This document shows, piece after piece, positions 35,745-44,398 of a stretch of 64,000 bases of DNA (position 1 is its first letter; each line of letters opens with the position of its first letter). Where the stretch lies: positions 1-64,000 of the forward strand of contig JACTVG010000001.1 of assembly GCA_015660965.1 (NCBI GenBank), read 5' to 3'. The notes beneath the pieces were generated by a model that was given only the letters and a program-made list of their open reading frames with translations, ran no database searches and was not told the DNA's origin. The DNA comes from Methanoregulaceae archaeon (GTDB lineage Archaea > Halobacteriota > Methanomicrobia > Methanomicrobiales > Methanospirillaceae). A program made the position numbers and the translations under genes.

Positions 35745-35775
35745 TTAACCAATTGATAAGCAACTGGTTGGTTAA
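35745..35775. promoter_or_regulatory. Inverted repeat (candidate operator) upstream of the tungstate operon
   Basis: TTAACCAA (35745-35752) is mirrored by TTGGTTAA (35768-35775). The inner bases CCAATTG/CAACTGG extend the dyad with one mismatch. It overlaps the region just upstream of the TATA box, where factor binding would affect TBP/TFB loading. The nearest candidate regulator is the winged-helix protein at 35821. Confidence 0.55.
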
Positions 35776-35820
35776 TAAATTAAATTATTTAATGACAGTT
35801 CAAAACTCAAGGGATTTTTA

Positions 35821-36189
35821 TCAACGTGTTATGTTTAACTTTTTTTCAATCTCTTTGAAAATAGTTTGTCCAATGATTGCCTCTGTTTCTTGCTGATAAT
35901 GCGATTTCATGATCTCGATCATCTTTAATGATCCCTTTTCTGTGGTCATTATCCCAACACGCTCTGCTCGTGTAACTAATTCTTCCTGTTCCATCATTGC
36001 AAAATACGGGAGAACGTAATAATGGGGAACATTAAGGAATTCAGCAAGTCTTCGTGTTGTCGGAAATTTTATCCTCGCTTTATTTTGGGAAAATGAAACT
36101 GTGATCGATTGTTCCATTAATAAAATGCGAACTGCAGCATCAAAAAGTAAGTCAACAGATAGTATAACCACCAGTATTTCTCCTAACAA
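35821..36189 (-). CDS. Conserved archaeal protein with winged-helix-like fold
   Basis: 122 aa. Helical N-terminus (MLGEILVVILSVDLLFDAAV), then a DNA-binding-like core: KARIKFPTTRRLAEFLNVPHYYVLPYFAMMEQEELVTRAERVGI, resembling helix-turn-helix plus wing. A C-terminal helix follows. It sits 11 bp after the small gene upstream on the minus strand and about 155 bp before the tungstate operon, so it may regulate it. No DNA-binding function is shown by sequence alone. Confidence 0.55.
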   Translation of the reverse strand: MLGEILVVILSVDLLFDAAVRILLMEQSITVSFSQNKARIKFPTTRRLAEFLNVPHYYVLPYFAMMEQEELVTRAERVGIMTTEKGSLKMIEIMKSHYQQETEAIIGQTIFKEIEKKLNITR

Positions 36190-36200
36190 TATTCAATTCA

Positions 36201-36404
36201 TTAATGTTTCTTTTTCTTATCATCAGGCACCGGGTTTAAAAAAACGACCTGCGCATTAATGTCCTTTGCGATTTGTTCAATCTCAAATTTTCGAAAGTGG
36301 GGTGCTTCAATTTGTAGTTGACCTCCCGTTACAGCAACTATCCGATATTTCGGTTGTTCAACACCTTCTCCGACTTTATTTCGTTCTCGTACATAGATCT
36401 TCAT
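36201..36404 (-). CDS. Small conserved hypothetical protein
   Basis: 67 aa, MKIYVRERNKVGEGVEQPKY. A beta-alpha pattern (YRIVAVTGGQLQIEAPHFRKF, EIEQIAKDINAQVVFLN) is followed by a basic tail (DDKKKKH). It is probably co-transcribed with the winged-helix gene 11 bp downstream. Function unknown. Confidence 0.65.
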   Translation of the reverse strand: MKIYVRERNKVGEGVEQPKYRIVAVTGGQLQIEAPHFRKFEIEQIAKDINAQVVFLNPVPDDKKKKH

Positions 36405-36540
36405 TGAATTTTCATCTCCATTTTCATCCGCTTAACAGTTCATTTCTGGGATGAATGAGCGGATTAAAATCTGATATACCACTTGGTTTACATTGGCTTA
36501 TAACATTGTCATCAGATACGTTTAGGTAGGAGAACGGACC

Positions 36541-37350
36541 ATGAAACACCGGTTTGAGTTGACGAGTGGATTACAAGGGGAGACGCTTGTAAGAAAAGGG
36601 ATGCAAAAAGAGAAGAAAACTGAACAGAATATTCGTATCGCACCGGAATTGAATGTCATCAAGATTGGTGGTCATGGTGCAATCGATTACGGACGGGAGG
36701 TCATGTATCCCCTTTGCGAGGAACTTGGGGCGTTATCCAAAAAACACCAAATCCTCATTGTCACGGGTGGGGGTGGGAGAGTGCGCCACATTATGGACTT
36801 AGGGATCGACCTCGGTATGCCTACAGGTGTACTTGCCGAGCTCTCCGCAAAGATCAGTGAGCAAAATGCGATCATGGTCTCCATATTGCTCTCAAAATAC
36901 AATGGAACGCGAATTCATATAGGGGATCTTCTTGACTTACCAATGCTATTAAACCTTGGAATGCTTCCTGTAGTCCATGGAACACCCCCGTATGGCTTGT
37001 ATGAGCACCCATCACGATCAGAAACAATCCCACCTCATCGTACTGACACTGGGGCATTCTTGATCGCTGAAGTTTTGGGGGCACGAAGCTGTATCATTGG
37101 AAAGAATGTCGATGGGCTCTATACAGAAGACCCAAAAATAAACCCCGATGCCAAACTCATAAAAGAGATCACCGCAAAAGAATTGAGATCATTGGATCTT
37201 GAGGATATGGTGATCGAGCGGATGGTTGTCGAGCTGCTGGAAGATGCGGTCAATATCCGTGAGGTTCAGATCATTAATTGTCACAAGCGAGGCATGATCG
37301 AAAAAGCGATGAATGGAAAGAATGTCGGAACAATTATACGGGCAGAGTGA
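36541..37350 (+). CDS. Molybdenum/tungsten storage protein-like (amino acid kinase fold)
   Basis: 269 aa. The core resembles MosA/MosB of the bacterial molybdenum storage protein, a UMP-kinase-fold cage that stores polyoxometalates using ATP. Matching stretches are ELNVIKIGGHGAIDYGREV, ILIVTGGGGRVRHIMDLGID, LGMPTGVLAELSAKISEQNA, IPPHRTDTGAFLIAEVLGA and IINCHKRGMIEKAMNGKNVG. The N-terminus has LTSGLQGETLVRKGMQKE, as in MoSto-type subunits. UMP kinases lack the RTDTGAF segment and this N-terminal extension. It is divergent from the tungstate importer genes, which supports metal storage. Only one subunit gene is present here, so a homo-oligomer is expected. Confidence 0.8.
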   Translation: MKHRFELTSGLQGETLVRKGMQKEKKTEQNIRIAPELNVIKIGGHGAIDYGREVMYPLCEELGALSKKHQILIVTGGGGRVRHIMDLGIDLGMPTGVLAELSAKISEQNAIMVSILLSKYNGTRIHIGDLLDLPMLLNLGMLPVVHGTPPYGLYEHPSRSETIPPHRTDTGAFLIAEVLGARSCIIGKNVDGLYTEDPKINPDAKLIKEITAKELRSLDLEDMVIERMVVELLEDAVNIREVQIINCHKRGMIEKAMNGKNVGTIIRAE

Positions 37351-37373
37351 CCGTTTGATGTGTCTATCTTTCT

Positions 37374-38564
37374 TTAAAAAAAGAAATAGGAAATAATCAC
37401 ACCAGCAATAACGACCCAGAGGATCTCTCCTCCGAGAAGAAGAGCAACCAGTGCCCCGGCACCGACAAGGGCAAGCTGCCAGGTCCATGATATTCCCATC
37501 GCAAACCGGATGGTTACACTCAATAATAACCCGACAAACGACAAAAGAATGCCATTGATAGCTCGCCGGAACCAGAGTAAACTCTGCATCCGGTCAAAAT
37601 AGGGTTCCGTGCCCACAACAATAAAAAATGAAGGTGCAAAGATGGCAAACGTCGCGATCACACCGCCCCAGGCTCCATCCACTAGATAACCAACAAACGT
37701 AGCCGTTATCACGATGGGCCCGGGAGTCACTTGGCCGAGCGCGATACCGGAAAGAAACGTCGCGCTGTCCAACCATGCATGTGCATCTACAACTTCGTGA
37801 TACATCAAAGGGAGCGAAGCAAACCCCCCTCCAAATGCGAACAGGTCGACACGGAACATCACTGCCGCTAGTTCAAAGAGATTTTTCTGGAAGAAAAAAA
37901 GCACCAGAAACATCGCCGCGACGAGGCCGATGAGGATGAAATATCCTCGCTCCAGTCCGCGGGTTGTGCTTTTCAGTACTGGTTCTGGTGAAGAGGCATC
38001 ACCTCGAAGGATTGCCAGCCCCAGCAGAGCTGCACTTAGGATCACGAGGATCGGGTGCACACCTAAAAAGAACAGTACTGCAGCGATACTGGCGATGGAG
38101 ACATGCACCCATTTTTTTAGTGACATGCGTGCAAATGTGACTGCTGCAGTCGCAATAATAGCGATAATGATGACCTGAAGCCCCCGGAATATCGACACAA
38201 CTGGGGGGATTGCGACCGCTTGAATGTAGAATGCTGACAGCACTATCATGAGTAAAAATGCCGGTAACCCGAATCCCACAAAAGCGGCAATCGCTCCAGC
38301 AAGCCCCCGAATTTTCAACCCAACGTATGCCGCCACCTGCATTGCCGTGGCACCTGGTAATGCCTGGCACAGCGCCACCCCGTTATTAAATGTCGTATTA
38401 TCGAGCCACTTCTCCCTCTCCACCGTTATCGAACGGATGTATGCTACCATTGCCGGCCCACCGAACGCAGTCAGCCCCAGCCGGAGGAATCTGGAAAAAA
38501 TTTTCACGAGCGATGGGGGTTTGGGGTTCATGATAGGTGTGGGGGAGGTCATTGAATACTTCAT
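37374..38564 (-). CDS. chrA: ChrA-type chromate (oxyanion) transporter
   Basis: 396 aa with two homologous CHR halves, each about 190 aa and five to six helices. The duplicated motif is visible: FLRLGLTAFGGPAMVAYIRS near the N-terminus and FRVDLFAFGGGFASLPLMYH in the second half, with GQVTPGPIVITATFVGY. It exports chromate or related oxyanions by family knowledge. Next to Mo/W storage and uptake genes, a molybdate/tungstate export role can be proposed (inference). It is convergent with the storage-protein gene. Confidence 0.88.
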   Translation of the reverse strand: MKYSMTSPTPIMNPKPPSLVKIFSRFLRLGLTAFGGPAMVAYIRSITVEREKWLDNTTFNNGVALCQALPGATAMQVAAYVGLKIRGLAGAIAAFVGFGLPAFLLMIVLSAFYIQAVAIPPVVSIFRGLQVIIIAIIATAAVTFARMSLKKWVHVSIASIAAVLFFLGVHPILVILSAALLGLAILRGDASSPEPVLKSTTRGLERGYFILIGLVAAMFLVLFFFQKNLFELAAVMFRVDLFAFGGGFASLPLMYHEVVDAHAWLDSATFLSGIALGQVTPGPIVITATFVGYLVDGAWGGVIATFAIFAPSFFIVVGTEPYFDRMQSLLWFRRAINGILLSFVGLLLSVTIRFAMGISWTWQLALVGAGALVALLLGGEILWVVIAGVIISYFFF

Positions 38565-38717
38565 CTCAACATTTATTCAGAATCCTTTTTAACACCAATC
38601 TATCGTGGGGATTTTGGGTGATGATAGGATACAAATCATCTGATGTAAGGATTCCATACAGTACGATATCCCTGTTTCGAAACCTTAACAAGCCTTCCGG
38701 TAAAAGTAATTCGCACT

Positions 38718-39962
38718 ATGTGGAAGGCTGTCGAGATCGATAATTGGATTGCGGGCAGAAAATCAAGCTTAGAGGATGTTCGTACCGCCGTTACAGATAT
38801 TATTGACCGTGTTCAAAAGAACGGCGATACTGCATTGCGAGAGCTTTCCCGTCATGTCAAACTTACAGAAATTGCAGTTTCTGACGAAGAGCGTGAAGCG
38901 GCATATGATGATGTCGATACAAAAATTGTCGAAAGTCTCGTTGAAGCAGAAGCACGTATCGAGCGTTTCCACGAATTGCAACGCCCGCGAGATCTCTGGT
39001 TGGAAGAAATCGAGCCAGGTATTGTGCTCGGTATAAAAACAACGCCTCTTCAACGTATTGGTATCTATGTACCTGGCGGCCGAGCTCCATATCCATCTTC
39101 TGCCCTCATGTGTGCAGTACCTGCACGTGTAGCAGGTGTTAAAGAGATCTGTGCCTGCTCTCCACCCCCAATAAAACCCATCACCCTAGTTGCGCTCGAT
39201 ATAGCCGGGGTTACCGAAATTTATCAGTCAGGAGGAGCTCAGGCCATTGCTGCAATGGCTCTTGGCACTGAAACAATCCGGCCTGTCCAAAAAATTGTTG
39301 GTCCTGGGAACGTGTATGTCACCATGGCAAAGATGCTATTGAGGGAAAAAGTGGAGATTGATTTTCCAGCGGGTCCAAGTGAGATTGCAATTATAGCTGA
39401 TCGTTCTGCTGACCCAAGCATAGTCGCAGCTGATATACTTGCTCAGGCTGAACATGATCCCAATGCCGCTTGCATTCTGATTACCACCGATAAAACTCTC
39501 GCAGAAAAAGTTGGGCAACAAATTTCTGCTATGGTAAAAAAGGCAGAAAGAAAGGACATAATACAAAAAGCTTTGGAAAATTCGGGGTTTGCCGTAGTTA
39601 GCACCTTAGATGAAGCAATTGTTGCATCGGATTCAATCGCACCCGAACACCTTTCAATTCAAGTATCGGATCCTCTCCCTGTCGTCACACGAATTCAAAA
39701 TGCAGGGGCAATTTTTGTTGGGCGATACTCAGCAGTTGCCTGTGGAGATTATGCGGTAGGAACTAACCACGTATTACCGACAGCTGGATATGCAAAAATC
39801 TATTCAGGCCTTGATGTGCAGCATTTCTGCAAGACCTCATCAGTTGAGATAATCAACCAACAAGGGTTGGAGACGATTGGAGATATTGTCGAAACAATCG
39901 CAGATGCAGAAGGATTATCTGCACATGCGGAATCTGTTCGCATCCGTCGTAAAAATTGTTAA
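38718..39962 (+). CDS. hisD: Histidinol dehydrogenase
   Basis: 414 aa. Conserved blocks are IYVPGGRAPYPSSALM, VGPGNVYVTMAK, DFPAGPSEIAIIADRSADPS, AQAEHDPNA (metal and base residues) and APEHLSIQ with the catalytic Glu-His. The end has GTNHVLPTAGYA and SGLDVQHFCKTSSV. It makes the last two oxidations to histidine with NAD and zinc. It starts at ATG 38718. The other his gene in the window, hisC, is not adjacent. Confidence 0.95.
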   Translation: MWKAVEIDNWIAGRKSSLEDVRTAVTDIIDRVQKNGDTALRELSRHVKLTEIAVSDEEREAAYDDVDTKIVESLVEAEARIERFHELQRPRDLWLEEIEPGIVLGIKTTPLQRIGIYVPGGRAPYPSSALMCAVPARVAGVKEICACSPPPIKPITLVALDIAGVTEIYQSGGAQAIAAMALGTETIRPVQKIVGPGNVYVTMAKMLLREKVEIDFPAGPSEIAIIADRSADPSIVAADILAQAEHDPNAACILITTDKTLAEKVGQQISAMVKKAERKDIIQKALENSGFAVVSTLDEAIVASDSIAPEHLSIQVSDPLPVVTRIQNAGAIFVGRYSAVACGDYAVGTNHVLPTAGYAKIYSGLDVQHFCKTSSVEIINQQGLETIGDIVETIADAEGLSAHAESVRIRRKNC

Positions 39963-39998
39963 CTTTTTTTGGATACTTACTGAAGAGAAAAGTAAATA

Positions 39999-40529
39999 CT
40001 AGAATCTTTTCCGTCGTACAGCATAACTAACTGCTGTAATTGTAGTTATGACCGCTGTTAGAGGGATTATTGTATCGATCGGAACATTATTTGTTGGAGT
40101 ACCTGATGGTAGGAATTCAACCTCAGTGGTTGCATATTCCCCTTTGGCATATCGAAATCGATCAAATGCTGTACTGACTGCATAGACAGTATAGGCACCC
40201 GGTTTGAGCGTGCCAAGGATTACCGATGTGTCCCAGACATATTCCCATGTTCCATCTGACATATTGACTGGTGCAGTGGTAAACAACCCACGGCCAGCTG
40301 GAATATTAAGATTTTCGAGCGTCACACCACGGTTGTCAAGGTCGGGGCCGATTATAAAGAGATAAACGGCAATTGTCGTTAGCCCCGAAATCTTGCCATT
40401 GAACTTGATTGTGTCACCTATATGTGCCTTGAGTGGGGTAGCATTAATCTCCATTGAGATCGCGTTTGCTACCGGTACCGTACAACAAAGAATAATAGCA
40501 ACAGCGATTAGAAGAGACGCCCGTCTCAT
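39999..40529 (-). CDS. Exported protein with C-terminal membrane anchor
   Basis: 176 aa. The signal peptide (MRRASLLIAVAIILCCTVPVANA) is followed by a beta-sandwich domain (KAHIGDTIKFNGKISGLTTI, WEYVWDTSVILGTLKPGAYT). A C-terminal TM segment (IIPLTAVITTITAVSYA) ends in RRKRF. This surface-displayed layout is common for methanogen envelope proteins. Precise role unknown. Stands alone between hisD and the ATPase operon. Confidence 0.75.
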   Translation of the reverse strand: MRRASLLIAVAIILCCTVPVANAISMEINATPLKAHIGDTIKFNGKISGLTTIAVYLFIIGPDLDNRGVTLENLNIPAGRGLFTTAPVNMSDGTWEYVWDTSVILGTLKPGAYTVYAVSTAFDRFRYAKGEYATTEVEFLPSGTPTNNVPIDTIIPLTAVITTITAVSYAVRRKRF

Positions 40530-40579
40530 ACGATCACCTTAGAGGTTAAACACATTAAACATTGCCGGAAGTGGTTGGA

Positions 40580-41881
40580 TTAAAACTCTACCACCATCAC
40601 AGCTTCTTCTTCTTTTTTCAGTTCACCTTTTAGGGACGATGCATCAAATTCATAAGCTTCCCACGGGTTATAAGAATCGTAGAGTTCGCATTTATCGAGC
40701 ACATCAACAAATTCTTTGAGAAAAATTCGTGGAATAACATCTACACGACCGCCAAATCGATTAGTTATCTTTTTGATCATCGCACGAACAAATCGATGTG
40801 AAATACGCTCACGATCGGCCTCTGTGAACGCCTGTGAATAAATATCGACTACTTTGAGTGCAACCTGTTCAAGTTTTGTTGTATCAAATTTGGATAAGAT
40901 AATCTGGGGTTGTCGTGGATTTTTATAATTATCTGTCTGCACAATGCTAATCCGATCATAGAGTGGTGGTAACGACCGGATGCCACGTGAACCGTCAAAC
41001 ATTGCTGGGGTACCGGTGAAAAGGAAAAAGCACCGCGGCATGTCCCCTCGGTCTAAAGCATCAATTATCTGAACGAGCGTTTGGTATCCTTTATCCCGCT
41101 GATTTCGAGGGAGTCCCTGTGTTGTCTCCATTTCGTCAACAGCAATGGCAACACCACTATACCCAGCCCCCTGCATAATTGTGACAAGTCCACGGAGAAA
41201 TAAAAGGGCGACAGTATCATCTATATCTCCCTTGATGCCAGCTTTCTGTTTAAAATCTCTGCCAATGTTTGGTTCGGCTGATATCCAACCCAGAGCTGCC
41301 TGTGCAAGCTGGAAATCTCCGGTATTGTTTGCCCGATAATATGTTCGAAGTGCTGCCGCTAGTGCGGTATTCATCTCAGAAATGCCTGCAAGCGCTGATT
41401 CAATCTCGCGTTCCGTCGCTGCTTCAAGGGCGGAATCCTCGATCTCGCTTCCGCTGACAGCCATTATCCGTTCTTCAATAGCAAAAAGCCAATTGTCGAC
41501 GACCGTTTTAATTGCATGTTCTTCTTCGCGTGTCCGGAGATTTGAACAGATCTGCTGATAGAGTGATTTTAGTTTGTAGAGTGGGGTAGTAGATGATATG
41601 ACAACATGTGATGTAGCAAATCCTTTGTTACGTGCAATTTCGAGTGCTCGAGCGACTAAGAACGTTTTCCCACTGCCGTAATCTCCACGAATGAACTTGA
41701 GGTCACCGCCACCTTGTGCAACATAATCAAGCTGTTTTCCGATAACACCTTCCTCAACTTCAAGTCCTACGGCGATTCGTTCAAGTCCGCTTCCGGGGAC
41801 AGTACCTCTACGTAATGCATTGATGATATTAATACTCTCGAGCTTTGCTTTGTCCATCCGTTCAGGTTCCGACATATTCAT
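40580..41881 (-). CDS. BrxD-like P-loop ATPase (DUF2791-type)
   Basis: About 433 aa starting MNMSEPERMDKAKLES; an in-frame start at 41917 lies further inside the upstream gene. Blocks are INALRRGTVPGSGLERIAVG, Walker A FIRGDYGSGKTFL, Walker B GVAIAVDEMET, and the sensor-like FLFTGTPAMFDGSRGI with downstream YDRISI. These are the hallmarks of the BrxC/BrxD ATPase family used in BREX anti-phage systems, and also found in standalone archaeal pairs. No pglZ, brxC, methyltransferase or protease lies nearby, so this is not a BREX cluster. It overlaps the TPR gene upstream by about 20 bp. Confidence 0.8.
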   Translation of the reverse strand: MNMSEPERMDKAKLESINIINALRRGTVPGSGLERIAVGLEVEEGVIGKQLDYVAQGGGDLKFIRGDYGSGKTFLVARALEIARNKGFATSHVVISSTTPLYKLKSLYQQICSNLRTREEEHAIKTVVDNWLFAIEERIMAVSGSEIEDSALEAATEREIESALAGISEMNTALAAALRTYYRANNTGDFQLAQAALGWISAEPNIGRDFKQKAGIKGDIDDTVALLFLRGLVTIMQGAGYSGVAIAVDEMETTQGLPRNQRDKGYQTLVQIIDALDRGDMPRCFFLFTGTPAMFDGSRGIRSLPPLYDRISIVQTDNYKNPRQPQIILSKFDTTKLEQVALKVVDIYSQAFTEADRERISHRFVRAMIKKITNRFGGRVDVIPRIFLKEFVDVLDKCELYDSYNPWEAYEFDASSLKGELKKEEEAVMVVEF

Positions 41882-43676
41882 AGATCTCCCCCTCGTCACC
41901 AACACCTTTTTTCTCAACGATCGTCACATTCTTTGCCGCCGCTTTCTTGATAAGTCTGTTCACAATACCTACAACACGACGGGTATTGAGCGCCTTTCGT
42001 AGTTCGATCTCCGTTGCTTTCTTATGTGCACGGATGAATTCAACAATCTTCTGTTCTTGTTCATCAAGATCAAGTTCATCCTTTATCTGTTGTGCTATCG
42101 GAACGTGAATTGTACGTCGTTTTATTTGAGGTAGATCCAAGATGGGACGATCTGCGATTGATTGATCCTTACAAGATTTAATCAAGTTCAAGTAATCTTC
42201 TAGATGAATCGCTTTTGTGTGAATTGGCAATACATCAATTCCTCGAAGGCAATAGCGCTTACAGGCAGCAAATTCGGATTCATCCAGAGCATGACGTGCA
42301 GCTATTAAAAGTGCGATTGCAAGTAACTCAAGTCCGTCTGAGTTTAGGCTCGACCTACGTTCTTCAAGACGTCGGATCACATGATCCATTAAACGACGTA
42401 ATCGGTGAATTTGACGTTTTTCATCAACAACGACCGCTACTACTCGGTGGAGATCTGAAGAACGCTTTACATTATTTAGTATATACAGCATCACCTTCTC
42501 ACATTCGCGTTCTTCCCCATGAGCGGCGAGATATTTTGCATATTCAAGGCCACCGTTCAAAAAGTCTGCCCGATATGCACGATAGAACCACGAACGAGCC
42601 TCGATTTGATTACCCATTACCTCGTAAAAACGAGCTGTTTCTAAAAGACTGGCGATGTTAACATCCTTTGATACAACTGAAAGGAAGCGAGAGAGAGCTT
42701 CTGAAGCTGGGAGCTTAGAATGGAGGAATTTTCTGTAACTACCAATAATCTGCTCAAGAGCCTCCAGATCATTTTTTGACTTAATCTCATCACTAATTAA
42801 CCGTTCATATTCAACCAGTGCTTTTTTAGAATCACCGGTCGTTGCATAAATATCACAGACAATAAGTCGGTAGGTAGGACGGTTCGTGCGGGATAGTAAT
42901 GTTTTACACATTTCAAGCGCTTTTTGATGATTGCCGAATGTCATAAGTAACAGAATGTAATCGATGAGAATATCACAATCGTCTCCTGATTTTGCATGTG
43001 TTTCATATGCATCAAGAGATGCTTTTGGATCGTATTTTGCAAGAGCCGTAAGGTATTTTCGAAGGATTTTTGGATCGTTTGTTGTTCGATACACGTTAAG
43101 TGCATTTTGAGCAGCCTGAGGGTATTGGCATGAGGAAAAAAGGGCATCGACATATTCATCACTGTTTGTATTGGTGCCAAGTAACGTCCGATGAGTATCT
43201 AGTGCTTCTTGAGGCTCTCCGATCTTGATTAGTGATTGCACCAGATTTCTTGCATCACTCTCTTTCCTTCCTAATTTCACGAGACGTTTCAGGACTGGGA
43301 GTGCACCGCGATAATCATCATGTAAGAGTAGGTAATCGGCATAACTTCTAAGCGCATCTTGGTTTGTTGGATCAAGGTGAACTGCGGTAGCGTACTCGGC
43401 AATAGCCCGTTCATCCCCCCGAGCTTCAAGCACTTTTGCCAAATAGCTATGAACGTAGGATGAGTCTGACATCTTCTGAGCGAGATCGCGGAAATGTACC
43501 TCAGCGTCATCCAATTTTCCGGTATAAAATAAGTTAGTAGCAGCGAGCACTTCCACGGGTTGATCTTTCACCGTGTCGAGAATAAGCATGCAAAGGTTAA
43601 GTGATTCCTGGTATCGACCATCTTCAAAAAGTCGGAATGCCTCTTTTTTCTGTTCTTCAACGTTATTTGGAATCAT
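41862..43676 (-). CDS. Large TPR protein with C-terminal winged helix
   Basis: 604 aa. About ten tetratricopeptide-like repeats span residues 10-480, including YQESLNLCMLILD, EVLAATNLFYTGKLDDAEVH, YVHSYLAKVLEARGDERAIA and YRLIVCDIYATTGDSKKALV. The C-terminal ~75 residues resemble a winged helix: DLDEQEQKIVEFIRAHKKAT, EIELRKALNTRRVVGIVNRL. It may link DNA or ribonucleoprotein binding to the partner ATPase encoded downstream. The ATG overlaps the GT2 stop by one base (TAATG), so the genes are coupled. Confidence 0.8.
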   Translation of the reverse strand: MIPNNVEEQKKEAFRLFEDGRYQESLNLCMLILDTVKDQPVEVLAATNLFYTGKLDDAEVHFRDLAQKMSDSSYVHSYLAKVLEARGDERAIAEYATAVHLDPTNQDALRSYADYLLLHDDYRGALPVLKRLVKLGRKESDARNLVQSLIKIGEPQEALDTHRTLLGTNTNSDEYVDALFSSCQYPQAAQNALNVYRTTNDPKILRKYLTALAKYDPKASLDAYETHAKSGDDCDILIDYILLLMTFGNHQKALEMCKTLLSRTNRPTYRLIVCDIYATTGDSKKALVEYERLISDEIKSKNDLEALEQIIGSYRKFLHSKLPASEALSRFLSVVSKDVNIASLLETARFYEVMGNQIEARSWFYRAYRADFLNGGLEYAKYLAAHGEERECEKVMLYILNNVKRSSDLHRVVAVVVDEKRQIHRLRRLMDHVIRRLEERRSSLNSDGLELLAIALLIAARHALDESEFAACKRYCLRGIDVLPIHTKAIHLEDYLNLIKSCKDQSIADRPILDLPQIKRRTIHVPIAQQIKDELDLDEQEQKIVEFIRAHKKATEIELRKALNTRRVVGIVNRLIKKAAAKNVTIVEKKGVGDEGEIYEYVGT

Positions 43677-44398
43677 TATCTTCCTAGATCGAACCGAATT
43701 CGCCAGAGTCCGGTAAGCATTTTAATCATATCACGGCGCTGTACCCGAGAATCACCAGTATTTTGCCATCTAATGGGAAATTCGATCACATTATACTTGG
43801 CACGCTTCAATTTCCAGAGTAGCTCCACATCAAACTCAAAACCCGATGAGGTCATATTTGGTAAGACAGAGTCGATTGCACTTTTCCTAAAAACTTTTGC
43901 GCCACATTGGGTATCATTATAGTTCAATCCAAACATTAAGCGAATTATCAGATTGAATCCCCTACTTTCCAATTGTCGTAACCTATCCTGTTTAACTTTT
44001 AATACAGCACCATCAATCCATCTTGAACCGATAACCCCATCATATGTTACTAGCTGGGAAAATAGTTTCAACATCTCACTAATCGTAGTTGATCCATCGG
44101 CATCAAAATATCCTACATATTTCCCTTGTGCAACTTTTAAGCCCTCGATTATCCCTGCTCCTTTACCCAATCGATGTGGGAATTTCAGGCAACGGATATT
44201 TAAATCTGGTCGTGATTGAGAAATTCTCTCAATAATATCAGATGTATGATCATCTCCATCGCAAACAACAATCAATTCACCATCAAAATCTTTGATGTTA
44301 TCGAATAATTGTCCAATTCGATGCTCTTCATTATAAGCGGGGATTACGAGACTGTATTTGAAATCTAAGGGGGCGTTCATGATTGTGCGAAAAATCAT
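43676..44398 (-). CDS. Family 2 glycosyltransferase (dolichol-phosphate-sugar synthase-like)
   Basis: 240 aa. Motifs are YSLVIPAYNEEHRIGQL, the DxD-type VGYFDADGSTTISEML, LNYNDTQCGAKVFRKSAIDS and GFEFDVELLWKLKRAKY, all typical of GT-A dolichol-phosphate mannose/glucose synthases. There is no C-terminal membrane domain. It probably loads a sugar on dolichyl phosphate for envelope glycosylation. Its start overlaps the PfpI-like gene stop as ATGA, and its stop overlaps the TPR gene start. Confidence 0.88.
   Translation of the reverse strand: MIFRTIMNAPLDFKYSLVIPAYNEEHRIGQLFDNIKDFDGELIVVCDGDDHTSDIIERISQSRPDLNIRCLKFPHRLGKGAGIIEGLKVAQGKYVGYFDADGSTTISEMLKLFSQLVTYDGVIGSRWIDGAVLKVKQDRLRQLESRGFNLIIRLMFGLNYNDTQCGAKVFRKSAIDSVLPNMTSSGFEFDVELLWKLKRAKYNVIEFPIRWQNTGDSRVQRRDMIKMLTGLWRIRFDLGR

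Noticed and set aside
36541-37350. UMP kinase (PyrH)
   Set aside because: The amino acid kinase fold fits both, but the N-terminal extension and IPPHRTDTGAF block match the storage-protein branch better.
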